DNA of 20,832 nucleotides from an uncultured Atopobiaceae bacterium (GCA_905235165.1 CAJOKK010000021.1:1-20832); one strand, 5' to 3'; counted from the first letter of the stretch, positions 1-7,942 are shown. Made by a program: numbers and translations. The notes: generated from the sequence alone by a model not told the origin.

Positions 1-31
1 TGCGCAAATCTTCTGCGACGGTGAGGAGCGC

Positions 32-97
32 AGGCGCGGCGGGAGCGAGGACTTGTCCGAGCGAGCGGAGCGAGCGAGTCCCGCAGCTGCCGCGCCT
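32..97. repeat. G+C-rich intergenic inverted repeat with GAGCGAGC iterations
   Basis: Nine-base arms AGGCGCGGC (32-40) and GCCGCGCCT (89-97) are perfect reverse complements. Inside them a second pair, GGACT (49-53) and AGTCC (77-81), encloses iterated GAGCGAGC units. The transcript of either strand could fold into a long stem. It lies beyond the 3' end of the glycosyltransferase operon and outside any convincing reading frame. It could be a strong terminator, part of a structured RNA or a dispersed genomic repeat; I cannot identify the family from one copy. Confidence 0.5.
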
Positions 98-171
98 AAG
101 CGACGAACGCCCTTGCCGCAGAGTTCGCGCGATGCCTTCCGTCCCGCGTCGCCCGTCCGGCATCAAAAGTG

Positions 172-204
172 AAATGAGTCAAAAAGGACTACGGTAACTG
201 ACTC
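172..204. repeat. 33-bp intergenic dyad element, copy 1
   Basis: The plus strand reads AAATGAGTCA, then AAAAGGAC, then TACGGTAACTGACTC. The ends TGAGTCA (175-181) and TGACTCA (199-205) are inverted. It sits just after the stop codon of the last glycosyltransferase gene. Allowing one gap, about 25 of 33 columns match copy 2 at 9658-9689, and copy 3 at 10469-10506 is more distant. On the minus strand the hairpin ends near a T-run, so a terminator role is possible, but the conserved interior suggests a sequence-specific role. Function is unknown. Confidence 0.5.
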
Positions 205-210
205 ACTCGC

Positions 211-1257
211 CTACTTCAGGTGTAGGAAGGACTTTACGGTCGAGACGCGGCCGTAGAGGTGACGATGCAGGGAGGCAAAGAGCTTGTGACGCTTGGCACG
301 CGAGATGGGCTTGCTGGAAAGCGCCTCCAGGATGACCTTCTCCTCGCAGGGCTCGAGGTGGATCGCCACGACCGCGTTCTCGTCCCAGTGCTCCCTTATT
401 GTGCGGCCCAGGGCGTCCATGACCTCGTTGCACTCATCGATATCGAGCATGAGGGCGTCGTTGACCACGAAGCTACAGGTCCAAGACAGCATCGCGTGGG
501 CGTAGCTGCCCAGTATGCCCAGCTTGGCATAGTCGTTCCATACCACCCGCAGGATGTTCACGTGCTCAAGCATGAGCTCTTTGGCGCTGACGTGGGCATC
601 GCTCATGAGCGAGCCCTCGCGATTCACGCGATACTCGTAGAGGCGGTCGTCAATCACCGTCGTGCGATGCGAGCGCGCATAGAGGGCAAACTGAAAGACC
701 TGGTCTTCTCCATAGCCAACCTCCTCGTCAAAGAGAAGGTTCTCGCGCTCAAAGATCTTGCGGGTCAGGGCGGTGCGCCAGGCAAAGGGCCTCGTGTCAG
801 GCGAGAAGAGCAGCTCCTCGCAGGGGCCGCCGTAAGAAATGGCGTTCGTACAGAGCGTCTGCTCGAGCCAGTAGCTCGCGGCCTCACGCGGGAGGGCGTA
901 GCCGCCATAGATGACGACCTCAGACTCGGAGGCATCAAAGACCTCTATGATGCGGCGGCAGGTTTGGGGAAGCAGGCGGTCATCGGAGTCGAGAAAGCAG
1001 ATATAGTCGCCCTGCGCTGCCTTCATGCCCGTGTTGCGCGCAGAAGAGAGGCCGCCGTTGGGCTGGTCGATAACGTGGAGCCAGGGAACGTTCTCCTCCC
1101 AACGCGCAAGGATCTCGCGCGAGCCGTCCGTAGAGCCGTCGTTGACGCAAATTGCCTCAAAGTCGTGCTGGTCTTGGTTGAGCAGCGAGGTCAGGCACTC
1201 GTCCAGGTACTTCTCGACGTTGTACACCGGCACGACCACCGAAAGCCGCGGCCTCAT
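211..1257 (-). CDS. family 2 glycosyltransferase (subgroup B)
   Basis: This is a 348-residue cytoplasmic GT-A fold glycosyltransferase expected to transfer a sugar from a nucleotide-sugar donor to a growing surface glycan. The N-terminus has the GT2 signature VVVPVYNVEKYL, followed by NDGSTDGS near residues 39-46, PNGGLSSARNTG near 66-77 and the metal-binding DSDD at 90-93. A later GYGEDQVFQF segment matches the acceptor-side acidic motif of the other subgroup B enzymes here. No clear transmembrane segment is seen. The ATG overlaps the preceding stop as ATGA, which implies translational coupling. It is the last gene of the operon. Donor and linkage cannot be read from the sequence. Confidence 0.9.
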   Translation of the reverse strand: MRPRLSVVVPVYNVEKYLDECLTSLLNQDQHDFEAICVNDGSTDGSREILARWEENVPWLHVIDQPNGGLSSARNTGMKAAQGDYICFLDSDDRLLPQTCRRIIEVFDASESEVVIYGGYALPREAASYWLEQTLCTNAISYGGPCEELLFSPDTRPFAWRTALTRKIFERENLLFDEEVGYGEDQVFQFALYARSHRTTVIDDRLYEYRVNREGSLMSDAHVSAKELMLEHVNILRVVWNDYAKLGILGSYAHAMLSWTCSFVVNDALMLDIDECNEVMDALGRTIREHWDENAVVAIHLEPCEEKVILEALSSKPISRAKRHKLFASLHRHLYGRVSTVKSFLHLK

Positions 1258-2354
1258 GACAGGCTCCTCGAGAAGCGCTGGGCAAGCATCTTGGTCATGA
1301 GCGAAAGCCCTCCGAGCTGGCTGTAGTGCTTGAGGTTCTTGGCAAGCGAGCCGCCGCCATAGGAGTTGAAGGCCCGAGCGAAGCGGTCGGGCTCGTCAAG
1401 CAGATAGGTCAGGTCGGCGTACTTGTAGACACCCAAGATCTCCTGGTCAACGTAGCCCTTCTCGCGGTCGGCCAGCAGCTCCTCGCGGGCACGCACGAGA
1501 AACTCGGCGCGCAGGTCCTCAGAAAGGCGCTCGGCGTTCCACATGTAGCTGTCAAACTTCATGCGCGTCAGCACGCCGCGAAGCTCGCCCTGGAGCTCGG
1601 GGTGCTCGGCCAGGAAGCGCTCCATCTCGGCATACTCGTCGCACACGCAGTAGACCTTGCCGGGGTTGTTCACCGACGAGGCCTCGTTGTCCTGGCGATA
1701 GCTCAAGATGTCGGTGGCCACGAAGCTCACCCGTTTGCCCAGCGCGAAGACCTTGAAGCTAAAGCTCGCGTCCTGGTAGGAGGCACCGGGCGTCTCGAGA
1801 AAGCGAATCTTGTTGTCGTCGAGGAAGGCGCGGCGATAGAGCGCCGACCAGATGGACGGCTTCTGGTAGAAGATCGTCTTGTCGGGATCGGTCGCGGGAC
1901 ACATGGTGCGACCTGCCAGAGAAGGCGTCACCAGGTTGAAGGGCACACGGCGCTCCTCGGGGGTGGACCAATAGAGCCAGAAGCTGGCCTTGACGACATC
2001 GGCGTTCTCCTTGACGGCGATGTCGTGCAGAAGCTCCAGGGCATCAGGCTCGAAGAAGTCGTCAGACTCAAGGATGGCCACGTAGCTGCCGCGCGCCTCA
2101 TCGAGCCCGCGGTTCATCGAGGCGCCGTAGCCGGAGTTGGGCTTGTCGATCACGCGAAAGCGATTGTCGCGCGCGAGGTAGCTCTCGATGATGTCGCGCG
2201 ACCCGTCCGTGGAGCCGTCGTTGATGAGAATGGCCTCGAAGTCAGTGAAGCTCTGGGCAAGCAGGGAATCAAGGCACTCGGCAAGGTAGCGCTCGACATT
2301 GTAGATGGGAACCAAGACGCTGATGGCAGGCGTCTGGGCAGTAGTTTCAGACAT
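1254..2354 (-). CDS. family 2 glycosyltransferase (subgroup A)
   Basis: This is a 366-residue GT2 enzyme with VLVPIYNVERYL at the N-terminus, NDGSTDGS at 45-52 and ESDD at 96-99, where Glu replaces the first Asp of the usual DXD region. The SGYGASMNRGLDEARG segment and LETPGASYQD (185-194) are shared almost exactly with the enzyme at 4607-5707, which is also 366 residues; the two are paralogs. The start is supported by GAGGGG six bases upstream of ATG. A 118-bp gap separates it from the preceding gene, the only real break between glycosyltransferase genes, and may hold an internal promoter. Sugar specificity is unknown. Confidence 0.9.
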   Translation of the reverse strand: MSETTAQTPAISVLVPIYNVERYLAECLDSLLAQSFTDFEAILINDGSTDGSRDIIESYLARDNRFRVIDKPNSGYGASMNRGLDEARGSYVAILESDDFFEPDALELLHDIAVKENADVVKASFWLYWSTPEERRVPFNLVTPSLAGRTMCPATDPDKTIFYQKPSIWSALYRRAFLDDNKIRFLETPGASYQDASFSFKVFALGKRVSFVATDILSYRQDNEASSVNNPGKVYCVCDEYAEMERFLAEHPELQGELRGVLTRMKFDSYMWNAERLSEDLRAEFLVRAREELLADREKGYVDQEILGVYKYADLTYLLDEPDRFARAFNSYGGGSLAKNLKHYSQLGGLSLMTKMLAQRFSRSLS

Positions 2355-2387
2355 GGACTTCCCCTCGAAGGTTGGGACAGTCTGAAC

Positions 2388-2418
2388 ATCGTAGCACGCA
2401 GGGGCGCGATGGTGCCAA
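2388..2418 (-). promoter_or_regulatory. possible internal promoter before the last two glycosyltransferase genes
   Basis: On the minus strand TTGGCA (2413-2418) precedes an extended -10 box, TGC then TACGAT (2388-2393), with a rather long 19-base spacer. The predicted start lies in the 118-bp gap upstream of the ATG at 2354. The 10-base unit TCGCTTTGGC also occurs twice here (2414-2423 and 2427-2436), 13 bases apart, with the proximal copy overlapping the -35 box. Suggestive only. Confidence 0.3.
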
Positions 2419-2472
2419 AGCGAGAGGCCAAAGCGATGGCGACGCGGGGGCTAGCGGCGACGCCCGGCTCGC

Positions 2473-3522
2473 CTACTCGCGCGACCCGGACCGGCCACCA
2501 CCCAGGCCAAGCAGGGTCTGAACGAGGTCAAGGGGCCCATAGCGCCACAGGCGCCAACGCAGGGCCGCAAGCTTGGCCTTGCGCCCGTCATAGCTGCCGG
2601 TAGCCAGCAGCGACAGCAGTCCCTGCACCGCACGAGGGGCCAGGATGCCTGCGCAGCGCGTGCGGTAGAGCTCAGCCAGGCGATTCAGGCTCTGCGTTCG
2701 CTCCTCTCCAGGGGCTTGGCGCAGGGCGGCATAGAGCACGTAGTCAACCGACCAGCTCACGAGCTCAGGACCCCAAGAGCGCAGGTAGCCCTTCTCGTCC
2801 CAGACGGCGAAGACGTGCTCGACCACGCTCACGTGGTCGGCAATGCGCTGGGACGAGCCCTGCCCGTGCTCGCCCATGAGCGAGCCCGCTCGGCCAAGCC
2901 GGTAGCGGTAGAGCTTGTTGGGAATCAAGGCAACCGAGGGGGCCGCAGGATAGAGCGAGAAGTGCCAAACCGTGTCTTCTCCATAGCGAATGTCCTCGTC
3001 AAAGAGGGGGCCGTCGACGCGAAGCCAGTCAAGGCGGACGGCAGTGCGCCAGGCAAAGGGGTTTGACGCCTCATCGGTGAGGATGCTCGGCGAGAAGGAC
3101 TCGAACAGGGCCTCGCGCGGGCTGAGGCAGCGCTGCAGCCAAGGCGTGGGCTCGCCGTCAAAGCAGCTCGCACCAAAGGTGACCACGTCGGCGCCCGTTC
3201 GCTCGAAGGCCTCAAGCAGGCACTCGACGGCATCTGGCTCCAAGGCGTCATCGGAGTCGACGAAGAGGACGTAGCTGCCGCGAGCTCGCTCGATCCCGGC
3301 GTTTCTCGCCGAGGAGAGCCCGCCGTTGGGCTTGTGGACGACGCTGATGCGCCTGTCGCGGGTGGCCCAGGCGTCGAGAAGCGCGCCGCTCTCGTCGGTC
3401 GAGCCATCGTCCACGCAGATGAGCTCGATGTCGGCGCAGGTCTGCGCGAGCAAGGACTCGAGGCAGTCGTCAAGGTAGGTAGCGACGTTGTAGACGGGAA
3501 CGACGATGGAGGCGACGCACAT
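2473..3522 (-). CDS. family 2 glycosyltransferase (subgroup B)
   Basis: This is a 349-residue GT2 enzyme. I place the start at the ATG at 3522, two bases after the upstream stop codon, because its sequence MCVASIVVPVYNV then aligns with the N-termini of its paralogs; an in-frame ATG 12 codons earlier would overlap the upstream gene. Motifs are VDDGSTDES near 38-45, PNGGLSSARNAG near 65-76, DSDD at 89-92 and IRYGEDTVWHFSLY further on. It most resembles the enzyme at 211-1257. It likely adds one sugar to a surface glycan in the cytoplasm; donor unknown. Confidence 0.88.
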   Translation of the reverse strand: MCVASIVVPVYNVATYLDDCLESLLAQTCADIELICVDDGSTDESGALLDAWATRDRRISVVHKPNGGLSSARNAGIERARGSYVLFVDSDDALEPDAVECLLEAFERTGADVVTFGASCFDGEPTPWLQRCLSPREALFESFSPSILTDEASNPFAWRTAVRLDWLRVDGPLFDEDIRYGEDTVWHFSLYPAAPSVALIPNKLYRYRLGRAGSLMGEHGQGSSQRIADHVSVVEHVFAVWDEKGYLRSWGPELVSWSVDYVLYAALRQAPGEERTQSLNRLAELYRTRCAGILAPRAVQGLLSLLATGSYDGRKAKLAALRWRLWRYGPLDLVQTLLGLGGGRSGSRE

Positions 3523-3524
3523 GG

Positions 3525-4601
3525 CTAGTAGGCCCCGCGTCCGTGCAGCATCGCCCACGCACGCTCACCCACGGCCGAAAGGCCGCGGCTCGAGATGTAG
3601 AAGGGCACCAAGAGGCGCTTCGAGACCGCCGGTGACCTGAGCTCGCCCTCTGAGCTGGCGGCCTTGGCCACCGCATCAAGGCAGTGCGCCGCCGAACCAT
3701 GCAGCAGGGAGCGACCGCCATCCTCACCGAAATAGCCAACGAGCGTCTTCCAAAGCTCGCGGCACACGCGCTTCTGCTCCGCGAGGTCAAGGCGACCCGT
3801 GTCAAGCAAGAGCAGGTCGAGTGCCCAAAGGAGGAGGTCGGCATCGCAGCCGTGGTCAAGGTCGCGCCCACGCCACGACTCAAAGACCGACGACACCAGC
3901 GCCAGGTGCTTGTCGACCTTCTGCGAGAGGACCTCGTCAGACGCATTGTCTTTGTGGGAGGCGCTCTCGTCGCTCATGCGGTAGACATAGAGCTGCTCAG
4001 AGGTCGTGATGGCGCGATGGGCCAGCGCGTAGGCCACCATGAGGAAGTGCTCATCCTCGCCAAGCGAGAGGCGCTCGTCAAAGCGCAGGCCATTGAGGGC
4101 GAGGAAGTCGCGCATGAAGGCGACGCGAAAGGCATAGGGGTGCGTCGGCTCCTCAAAGATGAGCCGATGGGGGTTGTCCTCGATGATGGCGTTGCTGGGC
4201 TTGAGTCGATGCGAGAGCGTCAACGGGGCACGCTCCGGCGGGTCAATCCGAACGCCAAAGACCACGCAGTCCACCCCACCGTAGGACATGCGCTGGTCAA
4301 TCGAGGCAAGGGCGCCAGGAACGAGCTCGTCATCCGCGTCAACAAAGAGCACCACGTCGCCGGTCACGGCAGCCAGGCCGGCATTTCTCGCCGACGAGAC
4401 GCCGCCATTGGGCTTGGCGACCACGCGAATGCGAGGGTCCGAGGCCGAAAGCTTGCGCGCGACCTCGAGCGTCGCGTCACGAGAGCCGTCATCAACGATG
4501 ATGACCTCAAGCTCGACACCCTCTTGCGAAAGCACCGAGGAAACGCAGGTTATAAGCACGTCCTGCGCATTGTAGGCAGGGATGACAATGGAGAATCGCA
4601 T
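3525..4601 (-). CDS. family 2 glycosyltransferase (subgroup B)
   Basis: This 358-residue GT2 enzyme begins with MRFSIVIPAYN, followed by VDDGSRDAT near 36-44, PNGGVSSARNAG near 64-75 and the metal site DADD at 88-91. LSLGEDEHF is the counterpart of the GYGED motif in its paralogs. It is the most divergent subgroup B member here (IPAYN instead of VPVYN, Arg replacing Thr in the DGS motif). It starts five bases after the upstream stop with only a weak ribosome site, so coupled translation is likely. It fits assembly of the glycan exported by the neighbouring ABC transporter; substrate not predictable. Confidence 0.88.
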   Translation of the reverse strand: MRFSIVIPAYNAQDVLITCVSSVLSQEGVELEVIIVDDGSRDATLEVARKLSASDPRIRVVAKPNGGVSSARNAGLAAVTGDVVLFVDADDELVPGALASIDQRMSYGGVDCVVFGVRIDPPERAPLTLSHRLKPSNAIIEDNPHRLIFEEPTHPYAFRVAFMRDFLALNGLRFDERLSLGEDEHFLMVAYALAHRAITTSEQLYVYRMSDESASHKDNASDEVLSQKVDKHLALVSSVFESWRGRDLDHGCDADLLLWALDLLLLDTGRLDLAEQKRVCRELWKTLVGYFGEDGGRSLLHGSAAHCLDAVAKAASSEGELRSPAVSKRLLVPFYISSRGLSAVGERAWAMLHGRGAY

Positions 4602-4606
4602 CGAGG

Positions 4607-5707
4607 CTACTTTCTCGAAAGCTTGTTGTGGACGGCGGCGGTCAGCAAGACGAGACCGCCGATCGCATAGGCGAAGCGCATTTTCTGCAAGGCGGACTCG
4701 CCGCGGAAGCGACGGCGCAGCTTCAGGTAGCGCTCGGGGTCATGCTGGATCGAGCGAAGGTTTCCCATGCGCCACAGATCCCAGGCACCCGAATCTAGGT
4801 CAAGGCGGCCGCTCTTCTCGAAATCGTGGTACTGCTTGGCGATCGATTGCAAAAAGGCGAGGCCCAGCTCATCGTCAAGACGATCGAGGTTCCACAGGTA
4901 AGCATTGAAACGCTGGACGAGCGACTCGTTCACCTGCTCATCGTGGCCTACCTCGTCCGCGCGAGCGTCGAGCCAGCGATCGATCTCGTCGAACTCGACC
5001 CCCACGGCGTCCGCCTTGCCCTTGCTGTGGATGGAGGAGGCGGCGTTGTCCTGTCGATACCTGATGATGGGTTGCTCGGTAAAGGCCGTGCGCTCGCTCG
5101 TGGCGAAGACCTTGAAGTTGAAGGAGGTGTCCTGATAGGCGGCACCGGGCGTCTCGAGGAAGCGAATGGCGTTGCGCTCGAGGTGCTCGCGACGATAGAG
5201 CGCACTCCAGATGGTGCTTCTGATGGAGTAGACGCGCATGTCAAGTCGGGTGTCGACCAGACCCTTGCAGAGGTCAGGTGACACCTCGTGCGCCTGGCGA
5301 GTAAGCTTTTCGTCGGTAGGCCACCAATAGATGAAGTCACCCTTCACGACGTCGGCCTGGTACTCGCGCGCAAGGCGAAGCAGCTCAGGCAGGGCACCCT
5401 CGACCATCTCGTCGTCGGACTCGACGATGCTCACGAACTCGCCGCGCGCCTCGTCCAAGCCACGATTGAGCGTGGCTCCATAGCCAGAGTTGTCCTTGTC
5501 AATGATGCGCACGCGGGCATCTTCGTCGGCAATGCGGCCCACGATCTCGCGTGAGCCATCCGTCGAACCGTCGTTCAAGACGATGACCTCGAGTCCATCG
5601 ACCTCCTGCCCCAAGATGGAGCGAAGGCAGGACTCGACGAAGTGCTCGACGTTGTACACGGGAACAAGCACCGAGACGATCGGTGCCTCACAGAGCTCTT
5701 CTCTCAT
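4607..5707 (-). CDS. family 2 glycosyltransferase (subgroup A)
   Basis: This 366-residue enzyme is the first glycosyltransferase after the ABC transporter genes. It shows VLVPVYNVEHF, NDGSTDGS at 45-52, SGYGATLNRGLDEARG near 74-89, ESDD at 96-99 and LETPGAAYQD at 184-193. The same positions and length as the protein at 1254-2354 mark the two as paralogs. The C-terminus contains a short hydrophobic stretch (AIGGLVLLTAAV) followed by basic residues, which could touch the membrane; the paralog has a weaker GGLSLMT version. GGGGAGG lies just before the ATG, and the ATPase gene ends nine bases upstream. Likely one step in building the exported glycan. Confidence 0.9.
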   Translation of the reverse strand: MREELCEAPIVSVLVPVYNVEHFVESCLRSILGQEVDGLEVIVLNDGSTDGSREIVGRIADEDARVRIIDKDNSGYGATLNRGLDEARGEFVSIVESDDEMVEGALPELLRLAREYQADVVKGDFIYWWPTDEKLTRQAHEVSPDLCKGLVDTRLDMRVYSIRSTIWSALYRREHLERNAIRFLETPGAAYQDTSFNFKVFATSERTAFTEQPIIRYRQDNAASSIHSKGKADAVGVEFDEIDRWLDARADEVGHDEQVNESLVQRFNAYLWNLDRLDDELGLAFLQSIAKQYHDFEKSGRLDLDSGAWDLWRMGNLRSIQHDPERYLKLRRRFRGESALQKMRFAYAIGGLVLLTAAVHNKLSRK

Positions 5708-5716
5708 GAGCCTCCC

Positions 5717-6835
5717 CTAGTTGCTGAGGGAGTTGTAGGCTTCGCACACCCGATCGACGGGACCGAGCATGCGCTGCTCGCCCTTCTCGATCCACAGGAC
5801 GCGCTGGCAGATGCGCTCAACGAGCTCGATCGAGTGGCTGACGAGAAGAACCGTCACGTTCTTGGACTCAACCAGCTCCTGGATGCGACGCTCGCACTTG
5901 CGCTGGAAGAGGAAGTCGCCAACCGACAGGGTCTCATCGACGATGAGGATGTCGGGCTCGGTGACGGTCGCGACGGCGAAGGCGATGCGCGCCACCATGC
6001 CGCTCGAGTAGTTCTTGAGCGGCATGTCCATGAACTCCTCCAGCTCGGCAAAGGCCACGATGTCATCGAAGTGCTCATCGATGAACTCCTTGCGATAGCC
6101 CAGAAGCGAGCCGTTGAGGTAGATGTTCTCGGCGGCCGTCAGCTCCATGTCGAAGCCGGCGCCCAACTCGATGAGGGGTGCGATGGTGCCGTGGACCTTG
6201 CAGCTGCCCTCGGATGCGTCGAGCACGCCCGCGATGATCTTGAGCATGGTCGACTTGCCCGAGCCGTTGGTGCCCACAAGGCCAAAGGCCTCACCACGAC
6301 GAACGTCGAAGTTGATGTGGTTCAGGGCGCGGAACTCCTTGAAGCGAAGCTCGCCCCGAGCCAGGGCAATGGCATACTCCTTGAGGGAGTTGAACTGCTC
6401 GGAAGCCATGTTGAAGACCATGGAGACGTCACGTACGCTCACGACCACGTCGTCACCCGGAACGGTGGGAAGCTCCCCGCCCTCTTGGGCGGTTGGCATG
6501 AGGTTGGGCTGGAGCACCGTCACGTAGCGCTGGATGGTCATCTGCAGCTCGTTCTCATCGACAACGTCGAGATAGAGCGTGTAGCGACCAGGCTTGCGCG
6601 GGGTGAAGGTATAGGAGCTCTGGCGAGTGCGAGCGCCGGCACGAGCGAAGGTGGTCTCCCACTCCCCCTCATCCCAACTGTTGTTGCGACTCCAGCCAAA
6701 GTTGAACGTGAAGGACTCAATGGGGGCACCGAAGACGATTGCCGTCATGGTGAGCTCGTCGCCGAGGCACAACTCCTCGGCGGACACCTCCAGATAGGCG
6801 CCCCACTTACCCGAATTTGTAAGACGTTCAGTCAC
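5717..6835 (-). CDS. polysaccharide ABC transporter ATP-binding protein with extra N-terminal domain
   Basis: This is a 372-residue Wzt/TagH-type ATPase that would power export of a surface glycan through the permease encoded 15 bases upstream. Walker A GTNGSGKST lies at 188-196, the signature motif is YSSGM at 276-280 (typical of this subfamily in place of LSGGQ), Walker B DILIVDE is at 295-301 and the switch His is 334. Residues 1-110 are not part of the ATPase: they look beta-rich, with many aromatic residues and the segment SYTFTPRKPGRYTLYLDVVD, resembling bacterial Ig-like or triple-tyrosine repeats. Wzt proteins normally carry a sugar-binding domain at the C-terminus, which is absent here. 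The start is GTG, seven bases after GAGG. Annotation of the N-terminal fold is inference. Confidence 0.92.
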   Translation of the reverse strand: MTERLTNSGKWGAYLEVSAEELCLGDELTMTAIVFGAPIESFTFNFGWSRNNSWDEGEWETTFARAGARTRQSSYTFTPRKPGRYTLYLDVVDENELQMTIQRYVTVLQPNLMPTAQEGGELPTVPGDDVVVSVRDVSMVFNMASEQFNSLKEYAIALARGELRFKEFRALNHINFDVRRGEAFGLVGTNGSGKSTMLKIIAGVLDASEGSCKVHGTIAPLIELGAGFDMELTAAENIYLNGSLLGYRKEFIDEHFDDIVAFAELEEFMDMPLKNYSSGMVARIAFAVATVTEPDILIVDETLSVGDFLFQRKCERRIQELVESKNVTVLLVSHSIELVERICQRVLWIEKGEQRMLGPVDRVCEAYNSLSN

Positions 6836-6850
6836 GTGAGCACCTCGCCC

Positions 6851-7690
6851 TTAGATAAAGAGGATGAATTTACGCTGGTTCTTCTTGAAGACGAGCACGC
6901 CCAGAAGAAGGGCGATAATCGCGCTGACACTGCAGCCGGCGACCGTGGTGAGCGTTGGGAACTGATGCCAGAGCATGACGTCACGAATAAAGGTGACGTA
7001 GTGATACATGGGATTGAAGAGCTCCAGGCGCACCATCCAGTCGGGAAGGATGGAGATGGAGTAGAAGAGAGGCGTCAGGTACATCCATGCGATGGTAACG
7101 ACGCTCCACAGGTGAATGATGTCGCGGAAGAAGACGGCGGCCGTGGAGAGCATAAGGGCAAGGCCGACGCAGAAGACGCCAAGCAAGAGCACCGGAACGG
7201 GCAGAAGCAGGGCATGGTAGGTCGGAATCTCGTGGAAGCACAGCATGACGATGGCCACAGCCACGAGCGAGAACAAGTAGTTGAGCATCGCGAAGAGTAC
7301 CTTCTGCACCGGGAAGACGAATCGGTTGATGCGCACCTTCTTGAGTAGGCTCGAGGCATCGACGATGGAGCACATTCCCTGGGCAGTAGCGTCGTTCATC
7401 AGCGTGAAGGCGGTGTTGCCCAAGATGAGGTACAGCGGATAGTTGCCGATGGACGGATCGCGCTGTGCCATGAGCTGCGAGAAAACGGCAGCCATGACCG
7501 CCATCATGAGCAACGGGTTAAGAACGCTCCAGGCAACGCCCAGTACGCTACGACGGTACTTGAGCTTGAAGTCGCGGGAGACTAACTCCTTGATGATATA
7601 GGCATCGCGCTGACGCGTGGGATACCAAGCGTCGCTGGCGTTTGTCGCGGTAGCCGCGTCCTTCTCCGCCTGTACGATATCGGTGGCCAA
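6851..7690 (-). CDS. polysaccharide ABC-2 transporter permease (Wzm/TagG-like)
   Basis: This 279-residue inner-membrane protein forms the channel half of a two-gene glycan exporter with the ATPase downstream. The cytoplasmic N-terminus ends in ELVSRDFKLKYRRSVLG (35-51), characteristic of the TagG/Wzm family, then about six hydrophobic segments follow (roughly 51-70, 84-98, 130-151, 160-185, 194-214, 247-268), ending with a basic KKNQRK tail. I choose a TTG start at 7690 because AAGGAGG lies four bases before it and family alignment begins there; a further upstream ATG would run through untranslated-looking sequence and toward the divergent tRNA promoter. First gene of the operon. It could export teichoic-acid-like polymer or another wall glycan; the sequence does not decide. 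Confidence 0.9.
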   Translation of the reverse strand: MATDIVQAEKDAATATNASDAWYPTRQRDAYIIKELVSRDFKLKYRRSVLGVAWSVLNPLLMMAVMAAVFSQLMAQRDPSIGNYPLYLILGNTAFTLMNDATAQGMCSIVDASSLLKKVRINRFVFPVQKVLFAMLNYLFSLVAVAIVMLCFHEIPTYHALLLPVPVLLLGVFCVGLALMLSTAAVFFRDIIHLWSVVTIAWMYLTPLFYSISILPDWMVRLELFNPMYHYVTFIRDVMLWHQFPTLTTVAGCSVSAIIALLLGVLVFKKNQRKFILFI

Positions 7691-7721
7691 TATTCCTCCT
7701 TGCGTCGATAAACACCCCAGA

Positions 7722-7730
7722 ATCCTATCA
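7722..7730 (-). promoter_or_regulatory. possible extended -10 promoter of the glycan operon
   Basis: The minus strand reads TGATAGGAT, fitting the extended -10 pattern TG-N-TANNNT, about 30 bases upstream of the permease TTG codon. No convincing -35 box is seen at the usual distance. It is the best candidate in the 166-bp gap between this operon and the divergent tRNA gene. Confidence 0.3.
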
Positions 7731-7809
7731 CACAGATGTGGAGTGCCCTTCCGTCCTAAGCGGCGGGAGGTAGCCAGTTGAGGACAAATTGTGGAGGAAA
7801 AAAACTCGA

Positions 7810-7837
7810 TTGTCTTTGGGGAAGAGTTCCGTATACT
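7810..7837 (+). promoter_or_regulatory. promoter of tRNA-Asn
   Basis: TTGTCT (7810-7815) and TATACT (7832-7837) are separated by 16 bases and resemble the housekeeping -35 and -10 boxes. The -10 box ends 19 bases before the mature tRNA 5' end, leaving a short leader. Readthrough beyond the tRNA terminator could also serve the downstream membrane protein gene. Confidence 0.65.
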
Positions 7838-7856
7838 AATCACTCGTGCACCACAT

Positions 7857-7931
7857 TCCCCGGTGGCGCAGTGGTAGCGCGGTGGACTGTTAATCCATGT
7901 GTCGCAGGTTCGAATCCTGCCCGGGGAGCCA
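7857..7931 (+). tRNA. tRNA-Asn (anticodon GTT)
   Basis: The acceptor arms TCCCCGG (7857-7863) and CCGGGGA (7921-7927) pair perfectly, followed by discriminator G and an encoded CCA (7929-7931). The anticodon stem GTGGA/TCCAT encloses loop CTGTTAA with anticodon GTT at 7889-7891. The T arm contains GGTTCGAATCC. All cloverleaf elements are present, so the gene looks intact and would read the AAC/AAU asparagine codons. It is followed at once by a terminator. Confidence 0.98.
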
Positions 7932-7942
7932 GATTATTATGA

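Noticed and set aside
5642..7348. A 568-codon plus-strand frame opposite the ABC transporter genes
   Set aside because: It runs antisense to clear ATPase and permease genes, has no recognisable motif, and arises from G+C-rich third positions.
7691..7843. Longer N-terminus for the permease from an upstream ATG
   Set aside because: The extra 51 residues do not resemble the family and cover the gap toward the divergent tRNA promoter; AAGGAGG sits right before the TTG at 7690.
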